64,000 bases of DNA from Pygmaiobacter massiliensis (GCA_022778585.1 JALFTI010000011.1:39409-103408), one strand, 5' to 3'; shown: positions 7,741-17,070, counted from the stretch's first letter. The notes: generated from the sequence alone by a model not told the origin. Made by a program: numbers and translations.

Positions 7741-8684
7741 ATGAGCGGCTATATTGTGCTGGGCGCAGCTGTGCTGGCGCCGCTGTGCTGGCGGCGCTTG
7801 TGGCGGCTTTTTTAGAACGCCGGCATACGGCCTGTACCATAAAGAGGCTGGACCAGATGCTTACCGCCGCTATGGACGGCAGCTTTTCGGAACAAAATTT
7901 TGATGAAAGCCGCCTTTCTGCCCTGGAAAACCGGCTGGGGCGCTACCTTGCGGCCAGCGCCTTGTCCGGGCAGAATGTGCGCCGCCAAAACGAACAGATC
8001 AGCACCCTAATTTCGGACATTTTCCACCAAACAAAAACGCCGGTGGCCAACCTGCAGCTGTATACCCAGTTGTTGCAGGAGCAAACGCTGCAGCCGCAGG
8101 CGAAAGAGTGTGTGCAGGCCATTGCCTTACAGACCGAAAAGCTGCAAAGCCTTATGGAAGCTTTGGTTAAAACATCCCGCCTGGAAAGCGGCATTTTGGC
8201 GCAGCACCCGCAGCCGGGCGAAATTGCCCCGGTTATACACCGGGCCAGCGCGCAGTATGCTGCCTGGGCGGCGGCCAAGAACATTGCACTGCAGGTAGGC
8301 CCGGCAGAGGGCCGGGCTGTTTTTGATGCCAAATGGACGGAAGAAGCTTTGTGCAATTTGTTGGATAACGCTGTTAAATATACCCCCGCCGGGGGCAGCG
8401 TTTATGTATGCGTGCACAACTACCAGCTGTTTTCGGCTGTTTGCGTTTCCAATACGGGGCCGGGCATTTGTGAACAGGAGCAGGCCAAAATTTTTGGCCG
8501 TTTTTACCGCTCCGTGGGGGCGCACCAAACCCAGGGGGTGGGCATTGGCCTTTACCTTACCCGGCAGATTGCGGAAAAGCAGGGCGGGTATGTGAAGATA
8601 GCAAGCGAGCCGGGGCGCAAAACCACCTTTTCGCTGTATCTGCCCCGCGAGAATGTACCCGCCGGTGATACTGGCTGCAAATAA
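7741..8684 (+). pseudogene. sensor histidine kinase, frame broken by a 14-bp tandem duplication near the N-terminus
   Basis: ATG 7741 begins a membrane segment (MSGYIVLGAAVLA) but meets TAG after 24 codons. Removing one of two adjacent 14-bp copies (7764-7777, 7778-7791) joins it exactly to the long frame ending at 8684: a second hydrophobic stretch, the H-box DIFHQTKTP, N-box NLLDNAVKYTP and G-boxes (GPGICEQEQ, GVGIGLYLTRQIAEKQGG). Catalytic motifs are therefore intact and of the small VanS/BceS-like class (about 310 residues). Without repair only a cytosolic fragment could be made from an internal start. No response regulator lies next to it, which is unusual; it may have served the ABC module downstream. 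Confidence 0.75.
7764..7791 (+). repeat. 14-bp tandem duplication inside the kinase gene
   Basis: CGCAGCTGTGCTGG followed directly by CGCCGCTGTGCTGG, one mismatch. Fourteen is not a multiple of three, so the copy number decides whether the kinase frame is open. Confidence 0.8.
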
Positions 8685-8716
8685 AAGGCTGTGCCCAAAT
8701 GGGCACAGCCTTTTTG
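8685..8716 (+). terminator. rho-independent terminator of the kinase gene
   Basis: Stem AAAGGCTGTGCCC / GGGCACAGCCTTT, loop AAAT, followed by T-run, directly after the stop codon at 8684. Confidence 0.88.
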
Positions 8717-8981
8717 GTGCGGCGGGGTTCGTTTGGTGCGGTGGGCTTTGCTGCAGCAGCCCCGGCAAAACAAGGGCGCATAAAACCGCCCCGGCCTTCG
8801 GCCCAGCGCCCACACCAACGGCACAAAAATAAAATGGCCGGGCACCTTGCCGAAAAATAGCCCTATTGAAACAAAAAATGAAAAACCAAAAACAAAGCGC
8901 CACAGCGCCTTTTCTCATGCCCAAAGCGGCCCTGCCGCTGCAGCGGTTTGGCAGGCTGCAGCCCAAAGGCCCAAACGGAAA

Positions 8982-9630
8982 TCAATCCAGCTGGGTGTCC
9001 ATGCCTTTATAAATAACAAACAAGGCCACTACCATGCCAATACCGGCCCAAACCGGCATGCTGAAAACCACCTGGCGCAGAAAAATTCCCGCGCACAGTA
9101 TGAAAAACAGCGCAAAAAACGCCAAGGCCAGCGGGGCCTTTTTTCTCCTGGGCAGAAAAAGAATGCCGGCAAACCCAGTAAACAAAACCGCAGCTGGCCA
9201 GCATAATGCCTGTGCCGGAAATAAGCTGCCCAAGGGTTATGGTCAGCAAAGGCCAGCTGCCACCCCCCAATACCCCTTGCAAAACGCCAAATACCAGCCA
9301 AATTGCCGCCAAAACCGCTGCCGCCAGCACCCCGTCCCGCAATGTACAGAGCGCGCTTTCCAACCGGGACATAGGGGGCAGCGCCTCCACAATGCTGTCG
9401 CAGAAGGCCTTGGGGTTTGGGCCAATAACCGCCAGGGCGTCTTCGTTTCGGTTTTGCGCATCCAGCAGCATTTCCATAATGTCTCGGCGCACCTGTTTCT
9501 GCTCTCAGGTGCTAATGCGAAAACTGCGCAGGTACACCACAATATCGGTCATAAGCTTTTGTCCTTCGTCGTTTAGGGCGGCTTCTGCCCGGTTATTCTG
9601 CTCCAAAAGCAGCTTCGTTTTCTTGCGCAT
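8982..9630 (-). pseudogene. DUF1048-type membrane protein, broken by in-frame TGA and a frameshift
   Basis: The gene starts at ATG 9630 (MRKKTKLLLEQNNRAEAA), overlapping the end of padR by 38 bp, and reads DIVVYLRSFRIST. A TGA follows, then the same frame continues EQKQVRRDIMEMLLDAQ, AFCDSIVEALPPMSR and two membrane segments to about 9195. There a one-base shift moves the open frame to AVLFTGFAGILFLPRRKK and two more membrane segments, ending at 8982. Such DUF1048 proteins typically sit directly behind a PadR gene and are thought to be its partner membrane proteins. Joined, the product is about 215 residues, normal for the family. Two lesions indicate a pseudogene. Confidence 0.7.
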
Positions 9631-9961
9631 CCAAATAACCTCCTGTCGCTTTTGCAAGCTGGTCCACCGCCAGGGCCAGCTTTCGGTAATGGTAAAAAAA
9701 TTCGGCCAGTTCCTTTTTTCCAAGCTCGGTCAGGGCGTAGTATTTGCGCTGGGGCCCCTGCGGCGAAGCACAAAGGCTGGCCGTAATGGCCCCTCGCTTT
9801 TCCAGCCGCAGCAGCAGCGGGTAAATGGTCCCTTCGGGAATACGCCCAAAGCCATACTCCATAAGCGTTTGAGAAATTTCGTACCCGTAACGCTTTTTGG
9901 TGCTTAGCACCGCCAGTACACACCCTTCCAGCGTCCCTTTCAGCATCTGTGATAAAATCAA
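9593..9961 (-). CDS. PadR family transcriptional regulator
   Basis: The 122-residue product is a compact PadR protein. It has the N-terminal winged helix (MLKGTLEGCVLAVLSTKKRYGYEIS, helix pair; EGTIYPLLLRLEKRGAI, recognition helix and wing; GPQRKYYALTELG, the classic wing strand) and a short C-terminal dimerisation helix. PadR regulators commonly repress drug-efflux or ABC genes. It is divergent from the ABC ATPase gene with dyad sequences between, and translationally overlaps the DUF1048 pseudogene downstream, the usual padR-DUF1048 pair. It is intact while most of its neighbourhood is broken. Confidence 0.92.
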   Translation of the reverse strand: MILSQMLKGTLEGCVLAVLSTKKRYGYEISQTLMEYGFGRIPEGTIYPLLLRLEKRGAITASLCASPQGPQRKYYALTELGKKELAEFFYHYRKLALAVDQLAKATGGYLDAQENEAAFGAE

Positions 9962-9976
9962 TCTTTCACCGCCTTA

Positions 9977-10026
9977 CTATCTTGCTTTACAAGGTAGCTT
10001 CTGGCTATATTGGAATGCAAGGTAGT
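9977..10026. promoter_or_regulatory. putative PadR operator region
   Basis: CTATCTTG CTTTA CAAGGTAG (9977-9997) is a dyad with one mismatch. A third half-site GCAAGGTAGT follows at 10017-10026. Location between padR and the ABC genes suits an autoregulated operator. Confidence 0.5.
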
Positions 10027-10167
10027 AACGCTGCCAAGCCCTTGCAGCGCAGGCGGGCCAAATCTTTCAAAACGGTCACATTCCGGAAAGTGCCAGGACA
10101 GATTGTTGTGGTACTGTTTGAATACCGAAAGGTCAGCAAAACTTTTTATGTACAGGAGGAAACAGCA

Positions 10168-10836
10168 ATGGCAATTTTGCAGACCAAAGCTTTAAAAAAG
10201 TACTATGGCATTGGAGATACCCAGGTAAAAGCGCTGGACGGAGTGGACCTGGAGATTGAGCAGGGGGAATTTGTGGCCATTGTGGGCACTTCGGGGTCGG
10301 GCAAATCCACCCTGCTGCACATGCTGGGCGGGCTGGACCGCCCCACCTCGGGCACGGTTACCGTAAACGGCAGGGATATTTTTGCCCTTACCGACGAAGC
10401 CCTTACCATTTTCCGGCGGCGCAAAATTGGTTTTGTGTTCCAGGCGTATAACCTGGTGCCGGTTTTAAGCGTGTGGGAAAATATTGTGCTGCCCATTCAG
10501 TTGGACGGCAACCCCGTGGACAGCGGCTATGCAAACGAAGTAATTGAAACGCTGGGGTTAAGCAAAAAACTGCAAAGCCTGCCCAACCAGCTTTCCGGCG
10601 GCCAGCAGCAGCGGGTGGCCATTGCGCGGGCCCTGGCCGCAAAGCCGGCCATTGTTTTGGCCGACGAACCCACCGGCAACCTGGACAGCAAAACCAGCCA
10701 GGATGTTTTAAGCCTGATGAAGGTAACCGGGCAAAAATTTTCTCAAACCATGGTTATGATCACCCATAACGAAGAGATTGCCCAGCTGGCCGACCGCATT
10801 GTCCGTATGGAGGACGGGCGGATTGTGACGCGGTAA
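10168..10836 (+). CDS. ABC transporter ATP-binding protein (MacB/BceA-like)
   Basis: The 222-residue ATPase has Walker [10 protein letters not shown] (about residue 41), the Q-loop [18 protein letters not shown], signature [15 protein letters not shown], Walker [13 protein letters not shown] and the H-switch MVMITHN. The [15 protein letters not shown] and NLVPVL features belong to the MacB/LolD/BceA class, which pairs with FtsX-type permeases to expel or sense antimicrobial peptides. Start 10168 follows CAGGAGGAAACAGC. The partner permease starts 21 bp downstream but is broken in two places, so this ATPase may lack a functional partner. Confidence 0.93.
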   Translation: MAILQTKALKKYYGIGDTQVKALDGVDLEIEQGEFVAIVGTSGSGKSTLLHMLGGLDRPTSGTVTVNGRDIFALTDEALTIFRRRKIGFVFQAYNLVPVLSVWENIVLPIQLDGNPVDSGYANEVIETLGLSKKLQSLPNQLSGGQQQRVAIARALAAKPAIVLADEPTGNLDSKTSQDVLSLMKVTGQKFSQTMVMITHNEEIAQLADRIVRMEDGRIVTR

Positions 10837-10857
10837 AGGGGGAGAGCAGATAGGAAG

Positions 10858-13500
10858 GTGTCAAACCGGGGCTGTATTCGCCGTTTAAGCCTGCGTGCCC
10901 TTTTGGCAAACCGCACCCGCAACCTGGTGGCGGTGCTGGCCATTGCCCTAACGGCAATGTTGTTTACCTCTCTGTTTACCATTGTATTGTCCATTAACGA
11001 AGCCTACCAGCAGGCAAACTTTCGCCAGGCCGGCAGCTGGGCACACGGAACCTTCAAGCGCCTAAACTGGCAGCAGGTGGAACAGCTTAGTGCCGACCCG
11101 GCCATTCGGCAATGGGGAAGCCTGTGGGCATGCCCCAAGAAATACCCTTTAATAAGGACCATGTAGAGGTGAGCTGCTGCGATGAAAACAGTGCGCACTG
11201 GGGCTATTGCGACCCAACCCAGGGGCGGCTGCCCAAAGAGGGGACCGACGAGGCGGCAACCGATACCCGTGTGCTGGAGCTGCTGGGGCTTGAGCCAAAG
11301 CTGGGGCAGCAGGTTACCATAACCTTTGAGGTGGACGGACATACCACCACCCAAACCTTTACCCTGTGCGGCTTTTGGGAGTATGACGAGGCAATGGTGG
11401 CCAGCCAGGTGCTTTTGCCGCGCAGCCTCGCCCAGCAGGTGCTGGACGAGGTTGGTGTAAAACAGCCCAGTTGTGATGGTCTTACCGGCACCTACAGCAT
11501 GGATGTTATGCTGGGCAGTTCCATGCAGATTGAAGAGAAAATGGAGCAAATTTTGGCCCGCAACGGCTGCCAAAGCGAAACGGTCGGGGAAGAAAACTAT
11601 GTGGGCATTGGGGTGAACTGGGGTTATACCGGCGCTAAAATGGCCCGCACAATGGACCCTATCACCCTGGTTATTCTGGTGTGTGCGCTGCTGCTTATCA
11701 TCTTTACCGGGTATCTTATTATTTACAATGTGTTTCAAATTTCGGTGGCAGGGGATATCCGCTTTTACGGCCTATTGAAAACCATTGGCACAACGCCGCG
11801 CCAGCTGCGCAGAATCATCCGTATTCAGGCTTTGCTGCTGTGCCTGGCGGGCATTCCGGTGGGGCTGGTGCTGGGCTGGCTGGCAGGGAGTGCGCTGGTA
11901 CCGGTGGTTATTGGGCAGCTTAACGGAATGCGCACGATGGTGTCGGTCAGCCCCATGCTGTTTGGCCTGTCCGCGCTGTTTGCGCTGGCCACGGTGCTCA
12001 TCTCCTGCCGCCGGCCCGGGCGCCTGGCGGGGAAGGTGTCGCCGGTGGAGGCGGTGCGCTATACCAAAGGTCCCAAATCCCACACTCGCACCAAGCGAAC
12101 CCGAAAAGGGGTCAGCCTTTTTTCCATGGCCTGGGCAAACCTGGGCCGCAGCCGGGGCAAAACGGGCATTACGGTGCTGTCCCTTTCGCTGGCGGTGGTG
12201 CTGCTTACCTTAACGGTTACCTTTGCCAGAGGTTTTGATATGGACAAGTACCTGCGCGCCAAACCCTGCGATTTCCAAATTGCCGACGCAGGCTGCTTTC
12301 AAACCGGAAACAGCGGATTTAACACCGATATGGCCGTGCCCGAACAGGTAATGCAGGCGCTGCAAACCCAGGACGGCATTGTGCAGGGGGGCCGGGCATA
12401 TGGCAAGGTAGGCGCTGTGGAAGAGTTTGTCAGCGAGGAATATTACCGTTCCATGCGCAGCCAGTGGGTAAGCGGGCAGGCGCTGGAAAGCCAGGTGGCC
12501 TATGCCCAGCGCACACCAGAGGGGCTTTTGGTGGACGGCCCAGCTTTATGGCATGGAAGCCTATCTGCTAAATCAGCTTACTGTGCTGGAGGGAGACCTG
12601 TCCTTGCTGTATGAGCCAGGCAGCCGTTTTATTGCTGCCGTCTGTTTTGAGGACGATTATGGCCGCCCTCAAAGGGACAGCTATTGGGCCAATGTAGGCG
12701 ATACCGTTACCCTGCGGTATGTGGAAGGGTATGAATATTACTATATGGACACCGGTGAATTGGTTGAGCAGTTTAACCAGCAGGTCACCGAGGGCAGCCG
12801 TCCCTGGAACAGCCGGGCCAAAACCTACCGGGAAGTAGAATATACGGTAGCCGCCCTGGTTTCGGTACCCAGCACCTTAAGCTACCGCTACTATGGCTCA
12901 GACGAGTTTATCCTCAACGACCAGACCTTTATCCAGGATACAGGCACCGACTGTGTTTTGTACTACGCCTTCGACACATCCCAAGAGGCCAACGCGGATA
13001 TGGAGGCATTTTTGGCCGATTATACCGAAACCCAGAATCCTCAGTTTGACTATGAAAGCAAGGCCAGCTACGCCAAACAGTTTGAAAGCTTTCAGCACAT
13101 GTTTTTCTTGCTGGGTGCAGCCCTCAGCTTTATTGTGGGGCTGGTAGGGGTGCTCAATTTTACAAACGCCATCCTCACCGGTATTGCCGCCCGCCGCAGA
13201 GAGCTGGCCGTGCTCCAATCTATGGGCATGACCGGCCGGCAGTTCAAAACCATGCTGGCTTTCGAAGGGCTGCTGTATACTATGGGTGCGGTCCTTTTGG
13301 CCTTGGTACTGGTTTTGGTCTCGGCGCCCTTTATGGGGCAAGGCCTTAACCAACTGCTGTGGTTTTTTACCTACCGCTTTACCCTGTGGCCCATTGCTGT
13401 GGTTTTGCCCTTGTTCGGGCTGTTGGGGGTGCTTATTCCGGTTTTAAGCTGCCGGGCGGCCCAAAAACTTTCGGTGGTGGAGCGTTTGCGGCAGGAATAA
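10858..13500 (+). pseudogene. FtsX-family ABC permease, broken by two single-base frameshifts
   Basis: Three consecutive frames together encode one permease of about 880 residues. Frame 1 (GTG 10858) gives a cytosolic start, the first membrane helix (AVLAIALTAMLFTSLFTIVL) and part of the extracellular domain. A lost G in the run at 11114-11117 shifts to frame 2, which holds the rest of the ectodomain, an FtsX domain (LVILVCALLLIIFTGYLIIY) and the second N-terminal unit. An extra C at 12539-12541 shifts to frame 3 (QLYGMEAYLLNQ), the second ectodomain and final FtsX domain ending VVERLRQE. Both breaks lie in homopolymers. The permease would have been the partner of the ATPase 21 bp upstream. 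Confidence 0.82.
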
Positions 13501-13831
13501 AAAGCGTGCCGCAGCGGCCTGCCGGTACCGGTTATTCTTTCCTTGCCAAACCATTCTGCCGAATGCTGCAAATTTTACAAATCCCATTTGGCAGGCCTGC
13601 AAAAAACACCTTTTGGGCAAGCAAAACGGCTAACAGAAATAAACGCAGGGATGGTTTATAAAAAGCAAGGTTATTTTTAAATGCCGCAGCTTGAAACGCG
13701 CCACGGCCAAAGGTGTCCCTGCTTTTATGAAGCGGACCTTGCGGCAGAAAGGGATGCTTTCGCCTGGGCCTGTAAGGCAGGCGCCTGTAAAAGCTTGCTG
13801 CACAAATGTTTTCAAAAAAGCGGGCACCAAC
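13501..13831. other. intergenic, no gene seen
   Basis: No ribosome site or family motif. A long minus-strand frame that continues into this stretch is only translation through the tRNA gene. Confidence 0.5.
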
Positions 13832-13870
13832 GCAAAAAGAAAGCCCCGGTCGGCCGACCGGGGCTTTCTT
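13832..13870 (-). terminator. terminator of tRNA-Leu
   Basis: Perfect palindrome AAAGCCCCGGTCGG / CCGACCGGGGCTTT with a minus-strand T-run (CTTTTTGCG), 25 bp past the tRNA 3' end. Confidence 0.8.
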
Positions 13871-13894
13871 TCTGGGCCAAAGCCCATAATAAAT

Positions 13895-13978
13895 TGGTGC
13901 GGGTAGTGGGGGTCGAACCCACACACCATAGGTACAGGATCCTAAATCCTGCGCGTCTGCCAATTCCGCCATACCCGC
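13895..13978 (-). tRNA. tRNA-Leu (anticodon UAG)
   Basis: Minus-strand gene of 84 nt including an encoded CCA. Acceptor GCGGGTA pairs with TACCCGC, the anticodon stem is CAGGA/TCCTG with loop TTTAGGA, giving anticodon UAG. There is a long variable arm (class II) and the T-arm GGGTTCGACCCC is canonical. It decodes CUA and CUG leucine codons. Confidence 0.95.
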
Positions 13979-14401
13979 GTATAAGCTATTGTTTTTGTTT
14001 TAGCTGGGCTAGCGCCCTTAACCATTGGCTTTAAAAAGTAAAGCAGTACTATTTTTGGCAAAACCAATGGGGTTTATTTTTAAGCTACTATACTGCAATA
14101 AAAAGTTCCAAGCTCAGGGCCATCGCAAAATCTATGCCGCAATCTATATGCATAACGGCTTGGTATCGGGCACAATCCTGACAGGCTGTTTGCTGTTTTT
14201 CATTTGTTTAGGTAAAAGTTTTTTTGCAATAAAAGAAAAACAGCCGCTAAGGTTCTGTGTTTTTGCTATTTTATATGATGGTTGGAAGTAATGGTTAGCA
14301 AATGAAAAGCCCGCATATAGGCTTTTATGCAAACCCTTTGCGTAGGGCAAACCGCCCTGCAAAGGCAGCGCCCAAACCCTGTGCGCTTAAACCGAACCTG
14401 C
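13979..14401. other. intergenic, AT-richer than surroundings
   Basis: About 420 bp with no recognisable gene, presumably including the tRNA-Leu promoter; nothing else could be supported. Confidence 0.45.
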
Positions 14402-14444
14402 AAAAAAGGCGGCTTGCTGTAAAGCAGCCAGGGCCGCCTTTTTT
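14402..14444 (-). terminator. terminator of the EFR1 ferredoxin gene
   Basis: Stem AAAAAAGGCGGC / GCCGCCTTTTTT with a 19-nt loop containing a small inner stem, just past the stop of the minus-strand gene. Confidence 0.72.
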
Positions 14445-14475
14445 GCTTTCGGTTTTATGTTTATGCGCTTTTGTT

Positions 14476-15294
14476 TTAAATGTACCAGGTACTTTCGGCC
14501 GGCCGGGTAAAGTTTTGCTCCAGCATGGCCACATGGGACAAAAAGGCCTCGTCGGCAAAATATTTGGCGCCGGTGGGGCAGCTTTTTATGCAGGCCTGGC
14601 ATTTAATGCAAATGCCGGTTACCTGGCTGGGGTCCTGGGCCGAAATCGAACCCATGGGGCACACCTTCACGCAGTCGGCGCACTGGTTGCACTTGGCGGG
14701 GTCGGTCAGGGGCTTGGCCTTTAAAAATACGGCCGGCTTGCCGTCGGTTCCACGGGGGGTATAGTAGGGGGCATCGGCCTGGCCCGGCACCGCAAGCGGC
14801 GCAGCAGGTTTATTTTCCTGCGCTTTTTGGGCAAAGGCTTCTCCAAACTGGCAAAGCGCCTGTATATCCTCTTTGTTGGGGCGGCCAGGGGCCAATTTTG
14901 CGGTAAAGGAATGTTCGGCTACCACTGCGCAGGCTGCCAAAACCGAAAAGCTGTCCTGACTAAGCAGGCTGCACAATTCGGCAAGGGCGTTATCAAAACT
15001 GCGATTGCCAAAGGTGACCACCGCACACGCGGCCGCACCGTTGCCTAAAAAGCCCTCTGCCACCCAGGGCGAAATTTTATTGGGCACCCTTCCAGCATAT
15101 ACCGGCGTGCCGAATACCACCAGCTGATCGGGCGAAAACTGCGTTTTTTCCAGCCGGGCCGCCGGCAGGGTAAAGTCCAGCTCCTGCAAGGGCAGGCCCA
15201 GCTTTTTAGCTGCGGCGTTGGCAATGGTGCGCACCGCCAATTGGGTGTTCTTTGCAGGGCTAAAATATACAGCTTTTACACAGGTGTATTCCAT
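14476..15294 (-). CDS. EFR1 family flavodoxin-ferredoxin fusion
   Basis: The 272-residue protein joins an N-terminal flavodoxin-like domain (residues 1-165; KAVYFSPAKNTQLAV, VVFGTPVYAGRVPNKI, VTFGNRSFDNAL) to a C-terminal 2[4Fe-4S] ferredoxin domain. The ferredoxin has two clean clusters, CNQCADCVKVCP (about 205) and CIKCQACIKSCP (about 232). EFR1 proteins are electron shuttles of strict anaerobes that couple FMN and Fe-S redox; partners are seldom known. ATG 15294 is preceded by AAGGAGTG. The next upstream gene on the same strand is an aldo/keto reductase with its own Fe-S clusters, a plausible electron partner. Confidence 0.9.
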   Translation of the reverse strand: MEYTCVKAVYFSPAKNTQLAVRTIANAAAKKLGLPLQELDFTLPAARLEKTQFSPDQLVVFGTPVYAGRVPNKISPWVAEGFLGNGAAACAVVTFGNRSFDNALAELCSLLSQDSFSVLAACAVVAEHSFTAKLAPGRPNKEDIQALCQFGEAFAQKAQENKPAAPLAVPGQADAPYYTPRGTDGKPAVFLKAKPLTDPAKCNQCADCVKVCPMGSISAQDPSQVTGICIKCQACIKSCPTGAKYFADEAFLSHVAMLEQNFTRPAESTWYI

Positions 15295-15432
15295 GGTGAA
15301 AACACTCCTTTATCAGCACGGTAAAAAGGGAAAATCCCAAACGCCTAACAAGGCAGCTTTACCTGCCCGTTCATCATAACACAGGCAGGGCAGGTTCGTC
15401 AAATAAATGCGAAGCCTTTGGCCTTTAAAAGC

Positions 15433-16581
15433 TTAGCGGCCAAACACTTGGCTTGCCAACTGCATATTTTGGCGTACCGGTACCTCAAACGGGCAGCGGG
15501 CTTCGCAAGCGCCGCAGCCGGAACATTCGCTGGCGGTATGGGCCAGCACGGCGTAGTGTTCCCGCACGGTTTCGGGCAGCTTGGTGGCGGCGCGGGCCAG
15601 GTTTAAAAATTTGGTCACGGCGGCCACATCAATACCTTTGGGGCAGGGGGCGCAGTGGCCGCAGTACATGCAGTGGCCTTTCCAGCTCATGCGGGGAAAC
15701 GCCGCAAGCGCGCTGGCGTAGTCCTTTTCCTGCTCGCTGGCCGTTTCGTAAGCAAGGCAGGCGGCAAGCTCGGCTGTGGTGTGGGCCCCTGCCATTACGC
15801 AGGCCACTGCCGGGCGGCTTAAAGCATAGTGCAGGCACTGCAGCACGCTCAGCGAGCGGCCTGCAGGGGAAAGTGCCTGGTTAAGCAGGTCACCGCCGCC
15901 AAACGCCTTCATAACCGTAATGCCCACCCCCAGCCGCTGGCAGGTTTCGTACAGCTGCTCCCGCTCGGGGTCCAAATTCAAAAGCGGGGCGGCATAGCTT
16001 TCGGGCGCAAACAGCGCATCCAAATCCTCACTGCCCGGCTGCAGGTCGTAACAGGGGTTCACACTGAACATTAAAACATCCACAAGCCCGCTTTCTACCG
16101 CAGGCAGTGCCGCTTTGGGGTTGTGGCTGCTCAGGCCTATATACCGAATACGCCCCGCCGCCTTCTGCTGCTGCGCATACTGCATAATGGGGCCGTTGGC
16201 AATGGTTTCCCACTCGCTGGGCGAATCCACATAATGGATCATGCCAATGTCCAGATAATCGGTCTGCAAATTTTTCAAAAGCGCTTCAAACGAGCTTTGC
16301 ACCTCGTCCATCTGCCGGGTGCGCTGGTAATGGCCATTTTTCCACACGGTGCAAAGGTGGGCCTGCAAAATAAACTTTTCCCGCTGCCCCTGCAAAGCGC
16401 TGCCCACAAACCGGTGCAGCTGCGGGTTTGGGCTATATAGGTCCATGCAGTTTACCCCGTTTTCGGCGGCAAGGCCAAACAGCTGGTTTGCCTGCTGGGG
16501 CGTTTTGTCCAAAAAGCCCTCGCAGCCCAGTGCAATTTCGCTTACCTTAAGGCCGGTGCGGCCCAAAATGCGGTAGTTCAT
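15433..16581 (-). CDS. aldo/keto reductase with C-terminal [4Fe-4S] domain
   Basis: The 382-residue product has an aldo/keto reductase TIM barrel (residues 1-275: LGRTGLKVSEIALG, the catalytic-tyrosine strand NCMDLYSPN, the DIGMIHYVDS strand, RYIGLSSHNP) fused to a ferredoxin-like tail. The tail has CMYCGHCAPCPKG (about 295) and CSGCGACEARCPF (about 355). This class is common in anaerobes and reduces carbonyl compounds using electrons routed through the clusters. ATG 16581 was chosen for its AAAGGAG site; an upstream in-frame start has none. The EFR1 flavoferredoxin gene lies 138 bp downstream on the same strand. Confidence 0.93.
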   Translation of the reverse strand: MNYRILGRTGLKVSEIALGCEGFLDKTPQQANQLFGLAAENGVNCMDLYSPNPQLHRFVGSALQGQREKFILQAHLCTVWKNGHYQRTRQMDEVQSSFEALLKNLQTDYLDIGMIHYVDSPSEWETIANGPIMQYAQQQKAAGRIRYIGLSSHNPKAALPAVESGLVDVLMFSVNPCYDLQPGSEDLDALFAPESYAAPLLNLDPEREQLYETCQRLGVGITVMKAFGGGDLLNQALSPAGRSLSVLQCLHYALSRPAVACVMAGAHTTAELAACLAYETASEQEKDYASALAAFPRMSWKGHCMYCGHCAPCPKGIDVAAVTKFLNLARAATKLPETVREHYAVLAHTASECSGCGACEARCPFEVPVRQNMQLASQVFGR

Positions 16582-16944
16582 TGGTTTACTCCTTTTTATA
16601 CCGGTGTGCCCCCGGCTTTTATAGCCTGCAAGCTCAAAACACAAAGCCGGGCACCCTTGCCGGCCCTTTTGCGGCGAAAGTGCTGCGGGCAGATTGATAA
16701 AAATGTGCGGCCCTGGGTGTTAAAAACAGCCCAATTGCGCGCTTTTTGCTTTTTTAAGTATACCGGCCTTTTGGACGGCGTGTCAACCGGCAGCACAGCA
16801 AACGGCCCGGTGGCGCAGGGGGCTTTTGCATTTTGCCAAAGCTTTGGCAAAATAATGGAGGTACAGCCCAAAACGCGCAGCTTGCAAGGCTTGCGTACCC
16901 CCTTTTTGCCCCAAAGGGCAGGGGGGCAAATGCCGCTGTTTTAA

Positions 16945-17024
16945 AACGCCAGGCGGCCCCCAAACTCCCACTGCCCCCAAAAACGCCCGGCGTCCCCAAA
17001 CGCCCGGTCTTTCAAAACGCCCGG
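16945..17024 (+). repeat. degenerate 17-19-bp tandem repeat
   Basis: AACGCCCGG recurs at 16982, 16999 and 17016, exactly 17 bp apart. Weaker units AACGCCAGG (16945) and AACTCCCAC (16963) precede them. Confidence 0.5.
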
Positions 17025-17040
17025 CGCCGTACCTTAAGCA

Positions 17041-17070
17041 AAAAGCGCCGGATGAAACCTGGCGCTTTTA
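17041..17070. terminator. short hairpin, possible terminator of phzF-like gene
   Basis: AAAAGCGCC / GGCGCTTTT with a 10-nt loop, A-run on one side and T-run on the other. Confidence 0.45.

Noticed and set aside
8523..8981. Response regulator gene for the broken kinase
   Set aside because: Looked for a receiver domain on both sides of the kinase (7467-7740 and 8717-8981); none present.
118..9630. TGA as selenocysteine or a reassigned codon, because two genes have same-frame TGA codons
   Set aside because: Both genes also carry frameshifts, no selenocysteine-insertion-like hairpin was evident after the codons, and intact genes (for example the ZIP and CCG genes) end with TGA.
13532..13972. 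146-codon minus-strand frame beginning MAELADAQDLGSC
   Set aside because: It starts inside the tRNA-Leu gene; the familiar-looking start is a translation of the tRNA and the rest has no family features.
16945..17024. CRISPR array
   Set aside because: Repeats are 9 bp with 8-bp gaps and degenerate; no 23-40-bp repeats or cas genes nearby.
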